Positions 17,292 through 25,423 of a DNA stretch of 64,000 bases are shown one piece after another; position 1 is the first letter of the stretch, and every line of letters begins with the position of its first letter. The stretch is from Pigmentiphaga sp. Lineage in GTDB: Bacteria; Pseudomonadota; Gammaproteobacteria; Burkholderiales; Burkholderiaceae_B. The stretch lies in contig JALOAI010000002.1 of assembly GCA_023228945.1 (NCBI GenBank), positions 186,001 to 250,000 on the forward strand, in the 5' to 3' direction. The position numbers and the translations under genes were made by a program. The notes beneath the pieces were generated by a model that was not told where the DNA came from, ran no database searches, and saw only the letters and a list, made by a program, of their open reading frames with translations.

Positions 17292-18356
17292 ATGCCAAAC
17301 CGACAGCAAACTGTGCGCATCCCTTCGGTCGCGCCTTCCCGGCACAACTTGGTCTGGCGCGAAGACGATTTCAACGCCACGCTATTTCGGTCGTCGCCGC
17401 GGCACCCGCAGTTCATGGGGCGTTACGATGAAGCCAGCCGGGGCGTGTGCTGGCCCTCCGACGGCGGCCGCATTACACGCGTGCGAACCTCCACCTGGGA
17501 GGGCGCCCAGGCCTTGTATTTCGACTTTCGGCTCAACGACGATCTGCGAGTGCAAATCAATCCCAGCCGCGAACTGTTGCTGACCTTCTGCCTCGGAGGC
17601 AAGGTGCAGGGCCAGGTTGGCAGCGAGGATGGTGCGTCGCTGGAGTTTCGCGTCGATCGCGCCCTGCTGCGCACCCCCAACGCCGCTGGCGGCTACCTGA
17701 TCCGGATTCCCGGCGGTTGCCGCAACCATTTCGTGCAGTTTCGCCTGCGCCGCGAGCTGCTGCCGCTTTGGTTGCGGTCGCTGGGCGTGCGCTTGCCATG
17801 GCGTCAACTGGATGAACTCACAGCCAGAGACGATGGCCACGTGTTGTGCAACGCGGCGCTCACGCCGCGCGTGCGCAGTTGCCTGGAGCGCATCCGCGAC
17901 GAGCCGGTCGGCGACCCGGCCTTCGTGCCGCTGTTCCAGGCCCGTTCCATGGAGCTCTTGACCTGTGTACTACTGGACATCGAGCGCCTGTTGCAGCGTC
18001 GGCGTTCCGGTGTCGAAGACGACGCTCCCGCAGCCCAGCTGGCCGCCGTGCGCATACGCGCCCTGGTGGCCGCCCAGCCCGCACGAGCCTGGACGGTTGC
18101 CGATCTGGCGCAACGTGTGGGCGTGAGCAGCGCACGGCTGCAACAGCTGGTACGAAGCGCCTCGGGCACCTCGGTCTACCGGCTGGTCATGACGGAAAGG
18201 CTGGAGATCGCCGCGCGCCTGTTGCGCGAGACGCACCTGGGCATCCAAGGCGTGGCCAGCGAGGCCGGATGGGAGTGCCATGGTCGATTTACGGCAGCCT
18301 TTCGCGCGCATACAGGCCTTAGCCCGAGCGAGTACCGGCTGCGGCACGGTGGCTAG
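17292..18356 (+). CDS. AraC-family transcriptional regulator
   Basis: A 354-residue regulator with a C-terminal AraC double helix-turn-helix (about residues 250-352: WTVADLAQRVGVSSARLQQL and GIQGVASEAGWECHGRFTAAF, ending GLSPSEYRLRHG). The N-terminal 230 residues look like a cupin/effector domain of the PchR-like type. It is divergent from the Bug-racemase-RidA genes and most likely controls them, with the 55-bp gap holding both promoters. Confidence 0.9.
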   Translation: MPNRQQTVRIPSVAPSRHNLVWREDDFNATLFRSSPRHPQFMGRYDEASRGVCWPSDGGRITRVRTSTWEGAQALYFDFRLNDDLRVQINPSRELLLTFCLGGKVQGQVGSEDGASLEFRVDRALLRTPNAAGGYLIRIPGGCRNHFVQFRLRRELLPLWLRSLGVRLPWRQLDELTARDDGHVLCNAALTPRVRSCLERIRDEPVGDPAFVPLFQARSMELLTCVLLDIERLLQRRRSGVEDDAPAAQLAAVRIRALVAAQPARAWTVADLAQRVGVSSARLQQLVRSASGTSVYRLVMTERLEIAARLLRETHLGIQGVASEAGWECHGRFTAAFRAHTGLSPSEYRLRHGG

Positions 18357-18375
18357 TTGATCGCGTCGCGATCGC

Positions 18376-18513
18376 TCATGACGATTCCAGCACCTTCACG
18401 CGCGCCAGGCAATACGAGAGGGAAGCGGTGGACGCGTCTGGCCAGTTCGGCATTGGACGAGCCATCTTCTGAAGCTCGTCGAGGATGCGCAAATCCAGCG
18501 TATCCAGAAGCAT
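18376..18513 (-). pseudogene. remnant of an Lrp/AsnC-family regulator (mdeR-like)
   Basis: The minus strand encodes LLDTLDLRILDELQ (frame 1), then, after a one-base shift, GSSNAELARRVHRFP, then back in frame 1 SYCLARVKVLESS. Concatenated, these reproduce the Lrp/AsnC N-terminal helix-turn-helix (LD..D..IL..LQ.DG..SNAELARRV..SPS.CL.RVK.LE). Two compensating frameshifts and loss of everything after the helix-turn-helix show decay. The remnant is divergent from the MdeB-like gene, the position of mdeR in Pseudomonas. Confidence 0.7.
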
Positions 18514-18650
18514 GGTATGTGGCGATTATCATATTTGGCGGCATATTATGCTGCATGGAGAGGTGGATCAAGGTTGATTCAGCAGCCTATTCGGAGACCC
18601 CTTCCGTAGAATCGGTGGTGGAGTGATAGCCTGAATCATCAAATCCTGCC

Positions 18651-21287
18651 ATGCAAAACCCCCCCTATAAAGACGTTGATCCCGATGAAACCGCCGAATG
18701 GATCGAAGCCTTCCAAGTGATGGCGCAGGTTCATGGCGCCGAGAGGGCGCGCTGGATGCTGCACCGTCTCGCCGGCATCGCACACGATCTGAAGCTGGGC
18801 TGGAAACCAAGCCTGATCACGCCTTATGTCAATACAATCAGCGTTGACTGCCAGCCGGAGTTCCCGGGCGACCTGGCTATCGAAGAACGCCTGGCATCCC
18901 TGATGCGCTGGAATGCGCTGGCCATGGTGGCTCGCGCGAACCTGGCCTATGGCGAGCTGGGCGGCCATATTGCCAGCTACGCCAGCGCCGCGGATCTGTT
19001 CGAAGTCGGCTTCAACCATTTTTTCCGGGCACGGACGGATGAGCATGGCGGTGACCTGGTTTTTTTCCAGCCGCACAGCGCGCCAGGGGTCTACGCCCGC
19101 GCCTTTCTGGAAGGCCGGCTCACCGATGACGACCTGAACCATTTTCGTCGCGAACTGAGCGCGCCCGCCTTTACCGAAGGCAGCGGCGCGCGGGGGCTAT
19201 CCAGCTATCCTCATCCGTATCTGATGCCGGATTTTTGGCAGTTCCCCACGGGCTCGATGGGTATCGGCCCCATCAGCTCGATTTACCACGCCCGCTTCAT
19301 GCGCTATCTCACCCATCGCGGCCTGGTGGATTGCGGCAGTCGCAAAGTGTGGGGGGTGTTCGGCGACGGGGAGATGGACGAGCCCGACTCGACGAGCGGG
19401 CTGACGCTCGCCGCCCGGGAGGGGCTCGACAATCTCGTGTGGGTCGTCAATTGCAATTTGCAACGCCTGGACGGGCCGGTGCGAGGTAACGGGCGCATCA
19501 TCGATGAACTGGAGCAATTGTTCGCTGGCGCCGGCTGGAACGTGATCAAGCTGATCTGGGGCAGCGACTGGGACGGCTTATTTGCGCGCGACGTCACGGG
19601 CGTGCTCGCCCGCACGCTGGGCGAAACCGTGGATGGACAAATGCAGACTTTCGCGGCGAAGGATGGAAGATTCAACCGCGAAAACTTCTTTGGCCAGAAT
19701 CGCGATCTCGCTCGGCTGGTTCAGGGCATCAGCGACGAGCAGATCGATCGCCTGAAAAGGGGCGGGCACGATTTGGTCAAGATCCACGCCGCCTACGCGG
19801 CGGCCGCGGCCCATCGCGGCAGTCCGACCGTCATTCTCGCCCATACTAAAAAAGGTTACGGCATGGGCAGTGCGGGGCAAGGGAAGATGACGACTCACTC
19901 GCAAAAAAAACTCGACGACGCGGCCTTGCTCGAGTTTCGAGATCGTTTCAACCTACCCCTTACCGATGAGCAGGCCACCAGCCTGGAGTTCTTCAAGCCC
20001 GCCGACGATAGCGACATCATGCGCTATTTGCGGCAGCGCCGCGCTGCGCTGGGAGGGCCGTTGCCCAAACGCGAGACCCTCTGCGATCCGGTGGCCAAGC
20101 CCGAGCTCCAGCAATATGCCAGGTTTGCCATTGAGGCGGAAGGTAAAGCCATGAGCACCACGATGGCCTGGGTACGGCTTCTTGGCAACTTGCTCAAAGA
20201 CCCGACGCTGGGACCGCGCATTGTGCCCATCGTGGCGGACGAGGCTCGTACCTTCGGCATGGCTCATCTGTTCAGGCAGGTCGGGATCTACTCCAGCGTC
20301 GGACAACATTACGACCCGGAGGACATAGGCACCCTCTTGAGTTATCGAGAAGTGATCGATGGACAGATTCTCGAAGAAGGCATCAGCGAAGCGGGTGCCC
20401 TCGCGAGTTGGACGGCCGCAGGTACCAGTTACAGCGTGCATGGGCTGGCCATGCTGCCCTTTTATATCTATTACTCGATGTTCGGCTTCCAACGCGTGGG
20501 CGACGCCATCTGGGCAGCCGCCGACCAGCGCGTGCGCGGCTTTTTGCTGGGAGCGACATCCGGACGTACAACCCTGGGCGGCGAAGGCTTGCAACATCAA
20601 GACGGCACTAGCCACGTTGTTGCTGCGACGATCCCGAACTGCAAAGCCTACGACCCGGCTTTCGCGGGAGAAATGGCGGTCATCGTGGACGCGGGCATAC
20701 GCGAGATGATGGTGGAGCAGCGGGATGTGTTTTATTACATCACCCTCATGAACGAAAACTATGCCCAACCCAGCCTGCCCGACAATGTCACGAACGACGT
20801 ACTGGCAGGGTGCTGGCGCTACGACGGTTGGAAAACCGCGCTTGGCGACTCGCCGCCGTCCGAGGGCCGTTCGGTGGCCTTGATGGGCTCCGGCGCGATA
20901 CTCACCGAAGTGGTGAAGGCCGCGGAGATGCTGACCGGTGAGGGCTACGCCGTGGAAGTCTATAGCGTCACGAGCTGGAGCGAATTGGCGCGGGAAGGCC
21001 TTGCCTGCCACCGCGATTCGCCCGAAGCGGAGCTCGGCGCGACACCTTTCATCACCCGCCAACTGGCCCGTAGTGCTGGTCCCATTATCGCCGCCAGCGA
21101 CTATGTACGCGCCGTGCCCGAGAGCATACGCGCGTACATACCGAGGGAGAGAGCCTATACGACGTTGGGAACGGATGGCTTCGGGCGCAGCGATACCCGC
21201 GTCGCCTTGCGCCGTTTTTTTGGCATCGATGCATCGAGCATCGCACACCAGGCGCGCAGCGCTGTTGCACGCACAATGCAGCGATAA
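18651..21287 (+). CDS. homodimeric 2-oxoacid dehydrogenase E1 (AceE/MdeB type)
   Basis: An 878-residue thiamine-diphosphate E1 component. The ThDP motif GDGEMDEPDS continues to NCNLQRLDGPV, as in AceE; other family blocks include YPHPYLMPDFWQFPTGSMG, LAHTKKGYGMG and GAISEAG-like GISEAGALASW. The full-length fold seems intact. No E2 or E3 gene is adjacent, and a decayed Lrp gene lies divergently upstream, so an MdeB-like 2-oxobutyrate role (methionine breakdown) is likelier than the housekeeping pyruvate dehydrogenase. GC content is slightly lower than that of its neighbours. Confidence 0.9.
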   Translation: MQNPPYKDVDPDETAEWIEAFQVMAQVHGAERARWMLHRLAGIAHDLKLGWKPSLITPYVNTISVDCQPEFPGDLAIEERLASLMRWNALAMVARANLAYGELGGHIASYASAADLFEVGFNHFFRARTDEHGGDLVFFQPHSAPGVYARAFLEGRLTDDDLNHFRRELSAPAFTEGSGARGLSSYPHPYLMPDFWQFPTGSMGIGPISSIYHARFMRYLTHRGLVDCGSRKVWGVFGDGEMDEPDSTSGLTLAAREGLDNLVWVVNCNLQRLDGPVRGNGRIIDELEQLFAGAGWNVIKLIWGSDWDGLFARDVTGVLARTLGETVDGQMQTFAAKDGRFNRENFFGQNRDLARLVQGISDEQIDRLKRGGHDLVKIHAAYAAAAAHRGSPTVILAHTKKGYGMGSAGQGKMTTHSQKKLDDAALLEFRDRFNLPLTDEQATSLEFFKPADDSDIMRYLRQRRAALGGPLPKRETLCDPVAKPELQQYARFAIEAEGKAMSTTMAWVRLLGNLLKDPTLGPRIVPIVADEARTFGMAHLFRQVGIYSSVGQHYDPEDIGTLLSYREVIDGQILEEGISEAGALASWTAAGTSYSVHGLAMLPFYIYYSMFGFQRVGDAIWAAADQRVRGFLLGATSGRTTLGGEGLQHQDGTSHVVAATIPNCKAYDPAFAGEMAVIVDAGIREMMVEQRDVFYYITLMNENYAQPSLPDNVTNDVLAGCWRYDGWKTALGDSPPSEGRSVALMGSGAILTEVVKAAEMLTGEGYAVEVYSVTSWSELAREGLACHRDSPEAELGATPFITRQLARSAGPIIAASDYVRAVPESIRAYIPRERAYTTLGTDGFGRSDTRVALRRFFGIDASSIAHQARSAVARTMQR

Positions 21288-21368
21288 GCGGTCGGCACCA
21301 TCAAGGCCCACCGCCAAGCGGCGGCCTGCCGCACGTGAAACCTGCGGGACTGGATGCGAGCCGAAATG

Positions 21369-21397
21369 GAACAACGGCACACAGGGCGCCGTTGTTC
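21369..21397. terminator. stem-loop between convergent genes
   Basis: GAACAACGGC/GCCGTTGTTC is a perfect 10-bp stem with a 9-nt loop, 80 bp after the E1 stop and 50 bp from the end of the minus-strand lipoprotein gene. No T-run follows on either strand. Confidence 0.45.
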
Positions 21398-21446
21398 AGG
21401 CTGCGCCAGCGAAAACGCTGCCAGCCATCCCCGCACGGGGAAGAAA

Positions 21447-21677
21447 TCAGTCGCGGCGTTTGCCGACCTGATCACCGATCACGCCACCGATGGCGGCGCC
21501 GCCCACGGTGCCAAGCACGCCGCCGTCGCTGATCACGGCGCCCGCCACGCCGCCCAGGCCGGCGCCGGTGACGGTAGCGCGCTGCCGGCTATCCATGTTG
21601 TCCCAGGTGGAGCACCCGGCCGCGGCGACCAGGGTAATGGCAGAGGCCGTGACGGCCAGTAAACGCGAGATGGTCAT
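21447..21677 (-). CDS. OsmB-like glycine-zipper lipoprotein
   Basis: A 76-residue lipoprotein with signal sequence, lipobox VAAAGC (Cys22) and a glycine-zipper tail (GAGLGGVAGAVISDGGVLG, GGAAIGGVIGDQVG). Members are small envelope lipoproteins often induced by osmotic or envelope stress; the exact role is unknown. Short independent gene between the E1 gene and trkH. Confidence 0.85.
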   Translation of the reverse strand: MTISRLLAVTASAITLVAAAGCSTWDNMDSRQRATVTGAGLGGVAGAVISDGGVLGTVGGAAIGGVIGDQVGKRRD

Positions 21678-21788
21678 GACGATCTCCTTCGAGCTGGATG
21701 GGTCTATTTTGCCTCACAAATCACGGTCATGCTGTGGGACTTTACCTACAGTTTGTGAAGCGGCTGGATGGGCTCGGGGCGCAGACGT

Positions 21789-23258
21789 TCAGTGGCGCCA
21801 GAAAGTGGGAGTAAACAACACGAGAACGGTGACGAGCTCCAGCCGGCCGAGCAACATGCCGAAAGTGCATAACGAAATCTGGAAGTCGTCGAGCACCGCA
21901 AAGGTCGATGCCGGGCCCACCCCGGCCAGGCCGGGGCCCAGGTTGTTCACGCTGGCCAGCGCGGCGCTCAGGGCCGTGGCGGGATCCAGGCCGGTAAGAA
22001 TGAGCAACAGCGCAATCACCGTGATCGACGTCACATAGAGCATCAGGAAGGCCAGCAGGGCGAGCAGAACCCGATTGTCCACGACCCGCTGCGAGAGCCG
22101 GATGGGTGCGATCAGACGAGGATGCAGGACGCGCCGCAACTCGAGCCGCGTCTGCTTGAGAATCAAAAGAAAACGGACGAGCTTGATGCCGCTGCCCGTG
22201 GAGCCGCTGGAAGCGGTGAAGCACGACAGCAGCAACATGACCAGCGGCGCGAACACCGGCCAGGCCGCATAGTCGGTATTGGCGAAGCCGGTGGTGGTGG
22301 CAACCGAAACCGTGTTGAACATCCCGTAGCGCAGGGCTTCAAAGGGAGTGGCGTAGGTGCCTCGAAACCACAGGAAAGCGCTGATGGCCAGCCCCGCCAG
22401 CAGCAGAATGGCCACCACATAGCGGGCTTCCGGGCACTGCCAGTAGGCCTTGGCCGAGCGCTGCCGGATCGCCTTGAAGTGGGTGGCGAAACTGACGGCG
22501 CAGATCGTCATGAACACGATCGCGATGCTCTCGAGCAGCGGCGAGTTGAAGGCTCCGAAACTGGCGTCGTGGCTGGAGAAGCCGCCCAGGCTGACGGTGG
22601 CGGCCATGTGGACGTAGGCGTCCACCAGGCCCATGCCGGCGCTGACGTAGGCTCCCCAGCAAGCCAGCGAAATGCCCAGATAGACCGCATAAAGGCCTTT
22701 GGCGGTGCTGGCGATGCGGGGAGTCAGTTTTTCGTCTTTCATGGGCCCGGGGGTTTCGGCCCGTACGACCTGGCTGCCGCCGACGCCCAGCAAGGGCAGG
22801 ATGGCCACGGCCAGCACCAGAATGCCCATGCCGCCGATCCACATCAGCGTGGCGCGCCAGACGTTGATGGCGGGTGGCAGGGAGTCCAGCCCCTGGAGCA
22901 CCGTGGCGCCGGTGGTGGTAAGGCCCGACATCGCCTCGAAGTAGGCGAAGGCGAAGGAGATCGGCTCGCCAACCTTGGCAAAGTAGAGCAGGAAGGGAAC
23001 GCAGCCCAATAACGGCAATAGGGTCCAGACCAGCGTTACCAGGAGAAAGCCATCACGGGCCTGGAGCTCATGTTGGTGCGAGCGTGTGAGAAAGAACGGT
23101 ATGGCGCCGGCCACCAGGGCCACCAGCATGGCTTCGAGAAAAGCGTTGAGCGTGCCGTCGTCGACGTAGGCGGCCACACCGACCGGCACGAGCATGGTCA
23201 CCGCGAACAGCATCATGGCGAAGCCCATGATGTTGAGCAGAATACGCAGGCGTTTCAT
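21789..23258 (-). CDS. trkH: Trk system potassium uptake protein TrkH
   Basis: A 489-residue membrane protein of the TrkH/KtrB superfamily. The P-loop glycines are visible: SGLTTTGATVL, TVSLGGFSSHDASF, SVATTTGFANTDY and SVNNLGPGLAGVGP, the four half-filters of the K+ pore. It forms the ion channel regulated by TrkA. It is the gene downstream of trkA on the same strand with an 18-bp gap. Confidence 0.97.
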   Translation of the reverse strand: MKRLRILLNIMGFAMMLFAVTMLVPVGVAAYVDDGTLNAFLEAMLVALVAGAIPFFLTRSHQHELQARDGFLLVTLVWTLLPLLGCVPFLLYFAKVGEPISFAFAYFEAMSGLTTTGATVLQGLDSLPPAINVWRATLMWIGGMGILVLAVAILPLLGVGGSQVVRAETPGPMKDEKLTPRIASTAKGLYAVYLGISLACWGAYVSAGMGLVDAYVHMAATVSLGGFSSHDASFGAFNSPLLESIAIVFMTICAVSFATHFKAIRQRSAKAYWQCPEARYVVAILLLAGLAISAFLWFRGTYATPFEALRYGMFNTVSVATTTGFANTDYAAWPVFAPLVMLLLSCFTASSGSTGSGIKLVRFLLILKQTRLELRRVLHPRLIAPIRLSQRVVDNRVLLALLAFLMLYVTSITVIALLLILTGLDPATALSAALASVNNLGPGLAGVGPASTFAVLDDFQISLCTFGMLLGRLELVTVLVLFTPTFWRH

Positions 23259-23276
23259 GGCGAGGCGCGACCAGGC

Positions 23277-24656
23277 TCAGAAGAACGAGGCGGAGACCTG
23301 GAACAGGCGTTCGACCTTGGGGATCAGGCGCCGGCCGGTGACCAGGACGATGGCGTGATCTTCGGATTCGACGACCGGATCGTCGTGTGGCATGAGGATG
23401 GTTTCACCGCGCACCAGGGCGCCGATGCTGGCGCCTGGCGGCAGCGGCAACTGGCTGAGGCGGCGGCCGACCACGCGGGACGACGACGCATCGCCATGGG
23501 CGATGGCTTCGAGGGCTTCGGTGGCGCCGCGGCGCAGCCGATGAACGGCAACCACGTCGCCGCGCCGTACGTAGCGCAGCAGCTCGCCGATGGTGGTTTG
23601 ATCGGGGGCCACGGCGACGTCGATACGGCTGCCTTCCATCAGCTCGCCGTAGCTGCGGCGGCTGATGAGCGACATGACGCGCCGGGCGCCCATGCGCTTG
23701 GCCAACAGGGCGGCCATGATGTTGTTTTCGTCATCGTTGGTAATGGCCAGGAAAACGTCGGCGCCCTCGATGTTTTCATCCTCGAGCAGGATCTCGTCGG
23801 TGGCGTCGCCGTGCAGGACGATGACTTTCTCGGGCAGCGTGGTGGAGAGTTCCTCACAGCGCGCGGCGCTGAGTTCGATCAGCTTGACGGCGTAGCCCTG
23901 CTGGACGAGCTCGCGCGCCAGGCGGGCGCCGATGTTGCCGCCGCCGGTGATCATGATGCGATGCGCCGTTTTTTCGGTGCGGCGCAGTGCCCGCATGGCG
24001 CGGTGGGCGTGCCGGGTTTCCACCAGCACCACGACCTCGTCGTCGAGCTGGAGCTGGGTGTGTGGCTCGATGGCGATGGGCCGGTTCTTGCGGAACACGG
24101 CGAGGATCTGCAGATTGGCGTCGGGGATCCTGGCGGCGAGCTCGGCCAGGCTCAGGCCGGTCATGAGACTGCCGGGACTGACGCTGACCAGCGCCATGGT
24201 GACTTGCCCCTGGGCGAAATCAACCACCTGCAATGCCTCGGGAAACTCGATCAGCCGTTCGAGATAGCGGGTGACGGAGCGTTCAGGGCTGATGAGATGG
24301 TCGATGCAGAAGCCTTCCGGGCCGATCAGCTCGGGCTGATCCACGTATTCGTTGGAGCGGATGCGGGCGATGCGCTGCGGCACGTTGAATATCTGCCGTG
24401 CGATCTTGCAGGCGACGAGATTGACTTCATCGCTGGTGGTACAGGCGATGAGCATGTCGGCGTCGCGCGCGCCGGCGGCCTCGAGCACCGACAGGTGGGT
24501 GCCGCTGCCAACGACCACGCGCAGGTCGAGCCGCTCCTGCAATTGCATCAAGGGCGCGCCGTTGGTGTCGACGACGGTGATGTCGTTGCGTTCGGACACC
24601 AGGGTCTCGGCCACGCTGGAACCCACGCGGCCGGCGCCCAGTATGATGATCTTCAA
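23277..24656 (-). CDS. trkA: Trk system NAD-binding regulator TrkA
   Basis: A 459-residue protein with two RCK units: the Rossmann glycine motifs GAGRVGSSVAE (near the start) and GGGNIGARLAREL (about residue 237), each followed by a TrkA-C domain. It binds NAD(H)/nucleotides and gates TrkH. It lies between the NtrX-like regulator (2 bp upstream) and trkH, giving a typical Burkholderiales order. Confidence 0.97.
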   Translation of the reverse strand: MKIIILGAGRVGSSVAETLVSERNDITVVDTNGAPLMQLQERLDLRVVVGSGTHLSVLEAAGARDADMLIACTTSDEVNLVACKIARQIFNVPQRIARIRSNEYVDQPELIGPEGFCIDHLISPERSVTRYLERLIEFPEALQVVDFAQGQVTMALVSVSPGSLMTGLSLAELAARIPDANLQILAVFRKNRPIAIEPHTQLQLDDEVVVLVETRHAHRAMRALRRTEKTAHRIMITGGGNIGARLARELVQQGYAVKLIELSAARCEELSTTLPEKVIVLHGDATDEILLEDENIEGADVFLAITNDDENNIMAALLAKRMGARRVMSLISRRSYGELMEGSRIDVAVAPDQTTIGELLRYVRRGDVVAVHRLRRGATEALEAIAHGDASSSRVVGRRLSQLPLPPGASIGALVRGETILMPHDDPVVESEDHAIVLVTGRRLIPKVERLFQVSASFF

Positions 24657-24658
24657 GA

Positions 24659-25420
24659 TCAGCTCCGGGCGGCGAGCCGGCTGCGCTTATTGACGTCGAT
24701 GCCGAGTTGCTTGAGCTTGCGATACAGGTGGGTGCGCTCCAGCCCGGTTTTATCCGCGACGCGGGTCATACTGCCGTTTTCGGCGGCCAGGTGGTGCTCG
24801 AAATAAATGCGTTCGAAGGCATCCCGGGCCTCGCGCAAGGGCTGGTTGAGCGCGACCATGGGCCACTCGGGCTGGGTGACGGTGGGCGCCAGCGCCACCT
24901 GGTTCGGCGGCACGCCGGGAGCGGCGGGAGCCGGTGCCGGCGCGGGCTCCTGGGCCGGGGTGGCCGTCGCGGGCGCGGGGGCCGCCGGGCGTACACCGGG
25001 CGATATTGGCCGGCCGGAGGGCAGCGGCGCCGGAGCTTCGCCGCGCAGCAGGCGCTCGCCCGCTTGCAGGCCGGCCTGCACCGCCTTGAGCAGGCGCTGC
25101 ATGGTAATGGGCTTCTCGAGGAAATTGATGGCACCGATCCGGGTAGCCTCGACGGCGGTATCGATGGTGGCGTGGCCGCTCATCATGATGACCGGCATGG
25201 TGAGCAGCCCTTGCGAGGACCATTCCTTGAGCAGACTGACGCCGTCGATGTCGGGCATCCAGATGTCGAGCAGAACCAGGTCGGGACGGCCGGCGTTTCG
25301 TGCCGTGCGCGCTTGCGCGGCGTTCTCGGCGACTTCGACCGTGTGCCCTTCATCGTAGAGGATCTCGGAGAGCAGCTCGCGAATACCGATTTCGTCATCG
25401 ACGACCAGAATTTTGGCCAT
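24659..25420 (-). CDS. NtrX-like response regulator lacking the AAA+ domain
   Basis: A 253-residue regulator. Residues 1-120 are a receiver domain (VVDDE acid pair at 8-9, phosphoacceptor Asp52 in LLDIWMPD, Lys103). Residues about 120-185 are a low-complexity Pro/Ala linker, and the C-terminus (about 215-250) is a Fis-type helix-turn-helix (MTRVADKTGLERTHLYRKLKQLG). The sigma-54-activating AAA+ module of classical NtrX is absent, so it cannot activate sigma-54 promoters in the usual way. Partner kinase gene is 3 bp upstream. Confidence 0.9.
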   Translation of the reverse strand: MAKILVVDDEIGIRELLSEILYDEGHTVEVAENAAQARTARNAGRPDLVLLDIWMPDIDGVSLLKEWSSQGLLTMPVIMMSGHATIDTAVEATRIGAINFLEKPITMQRLLKAVQAGLQAGERLLRGEAPAPLPSGRPISPGVRPAAPAPATATPAQEPAPAPAPAAPGVPPNQVALAPTVTQPEWPMVALNQPLREARDAFERIYFEHHLAAENGSMTRVADKTGLERTHLYRKLKQLGIDVNKRSRLAARS

Positions 25421-25423
25421 GCG

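Noticed and set aside
18357..18626. 89-residue plus-strand frame before the E1 gene
   Set aside because: It is antisense to the Lrp remnant and has no ribosome site or family features.
19953..21380. 475-residue minus-strand frame opposite the E1 gene
   Set aside because: Antisense to a fully conserved AceE-type protein; composition is not protein-like.
23070..24806. 578-residue plus-strand frame over trkA
   Set aside because: Shadow of trkA; Asp/Gly/His-rich reverse complement with no motif.
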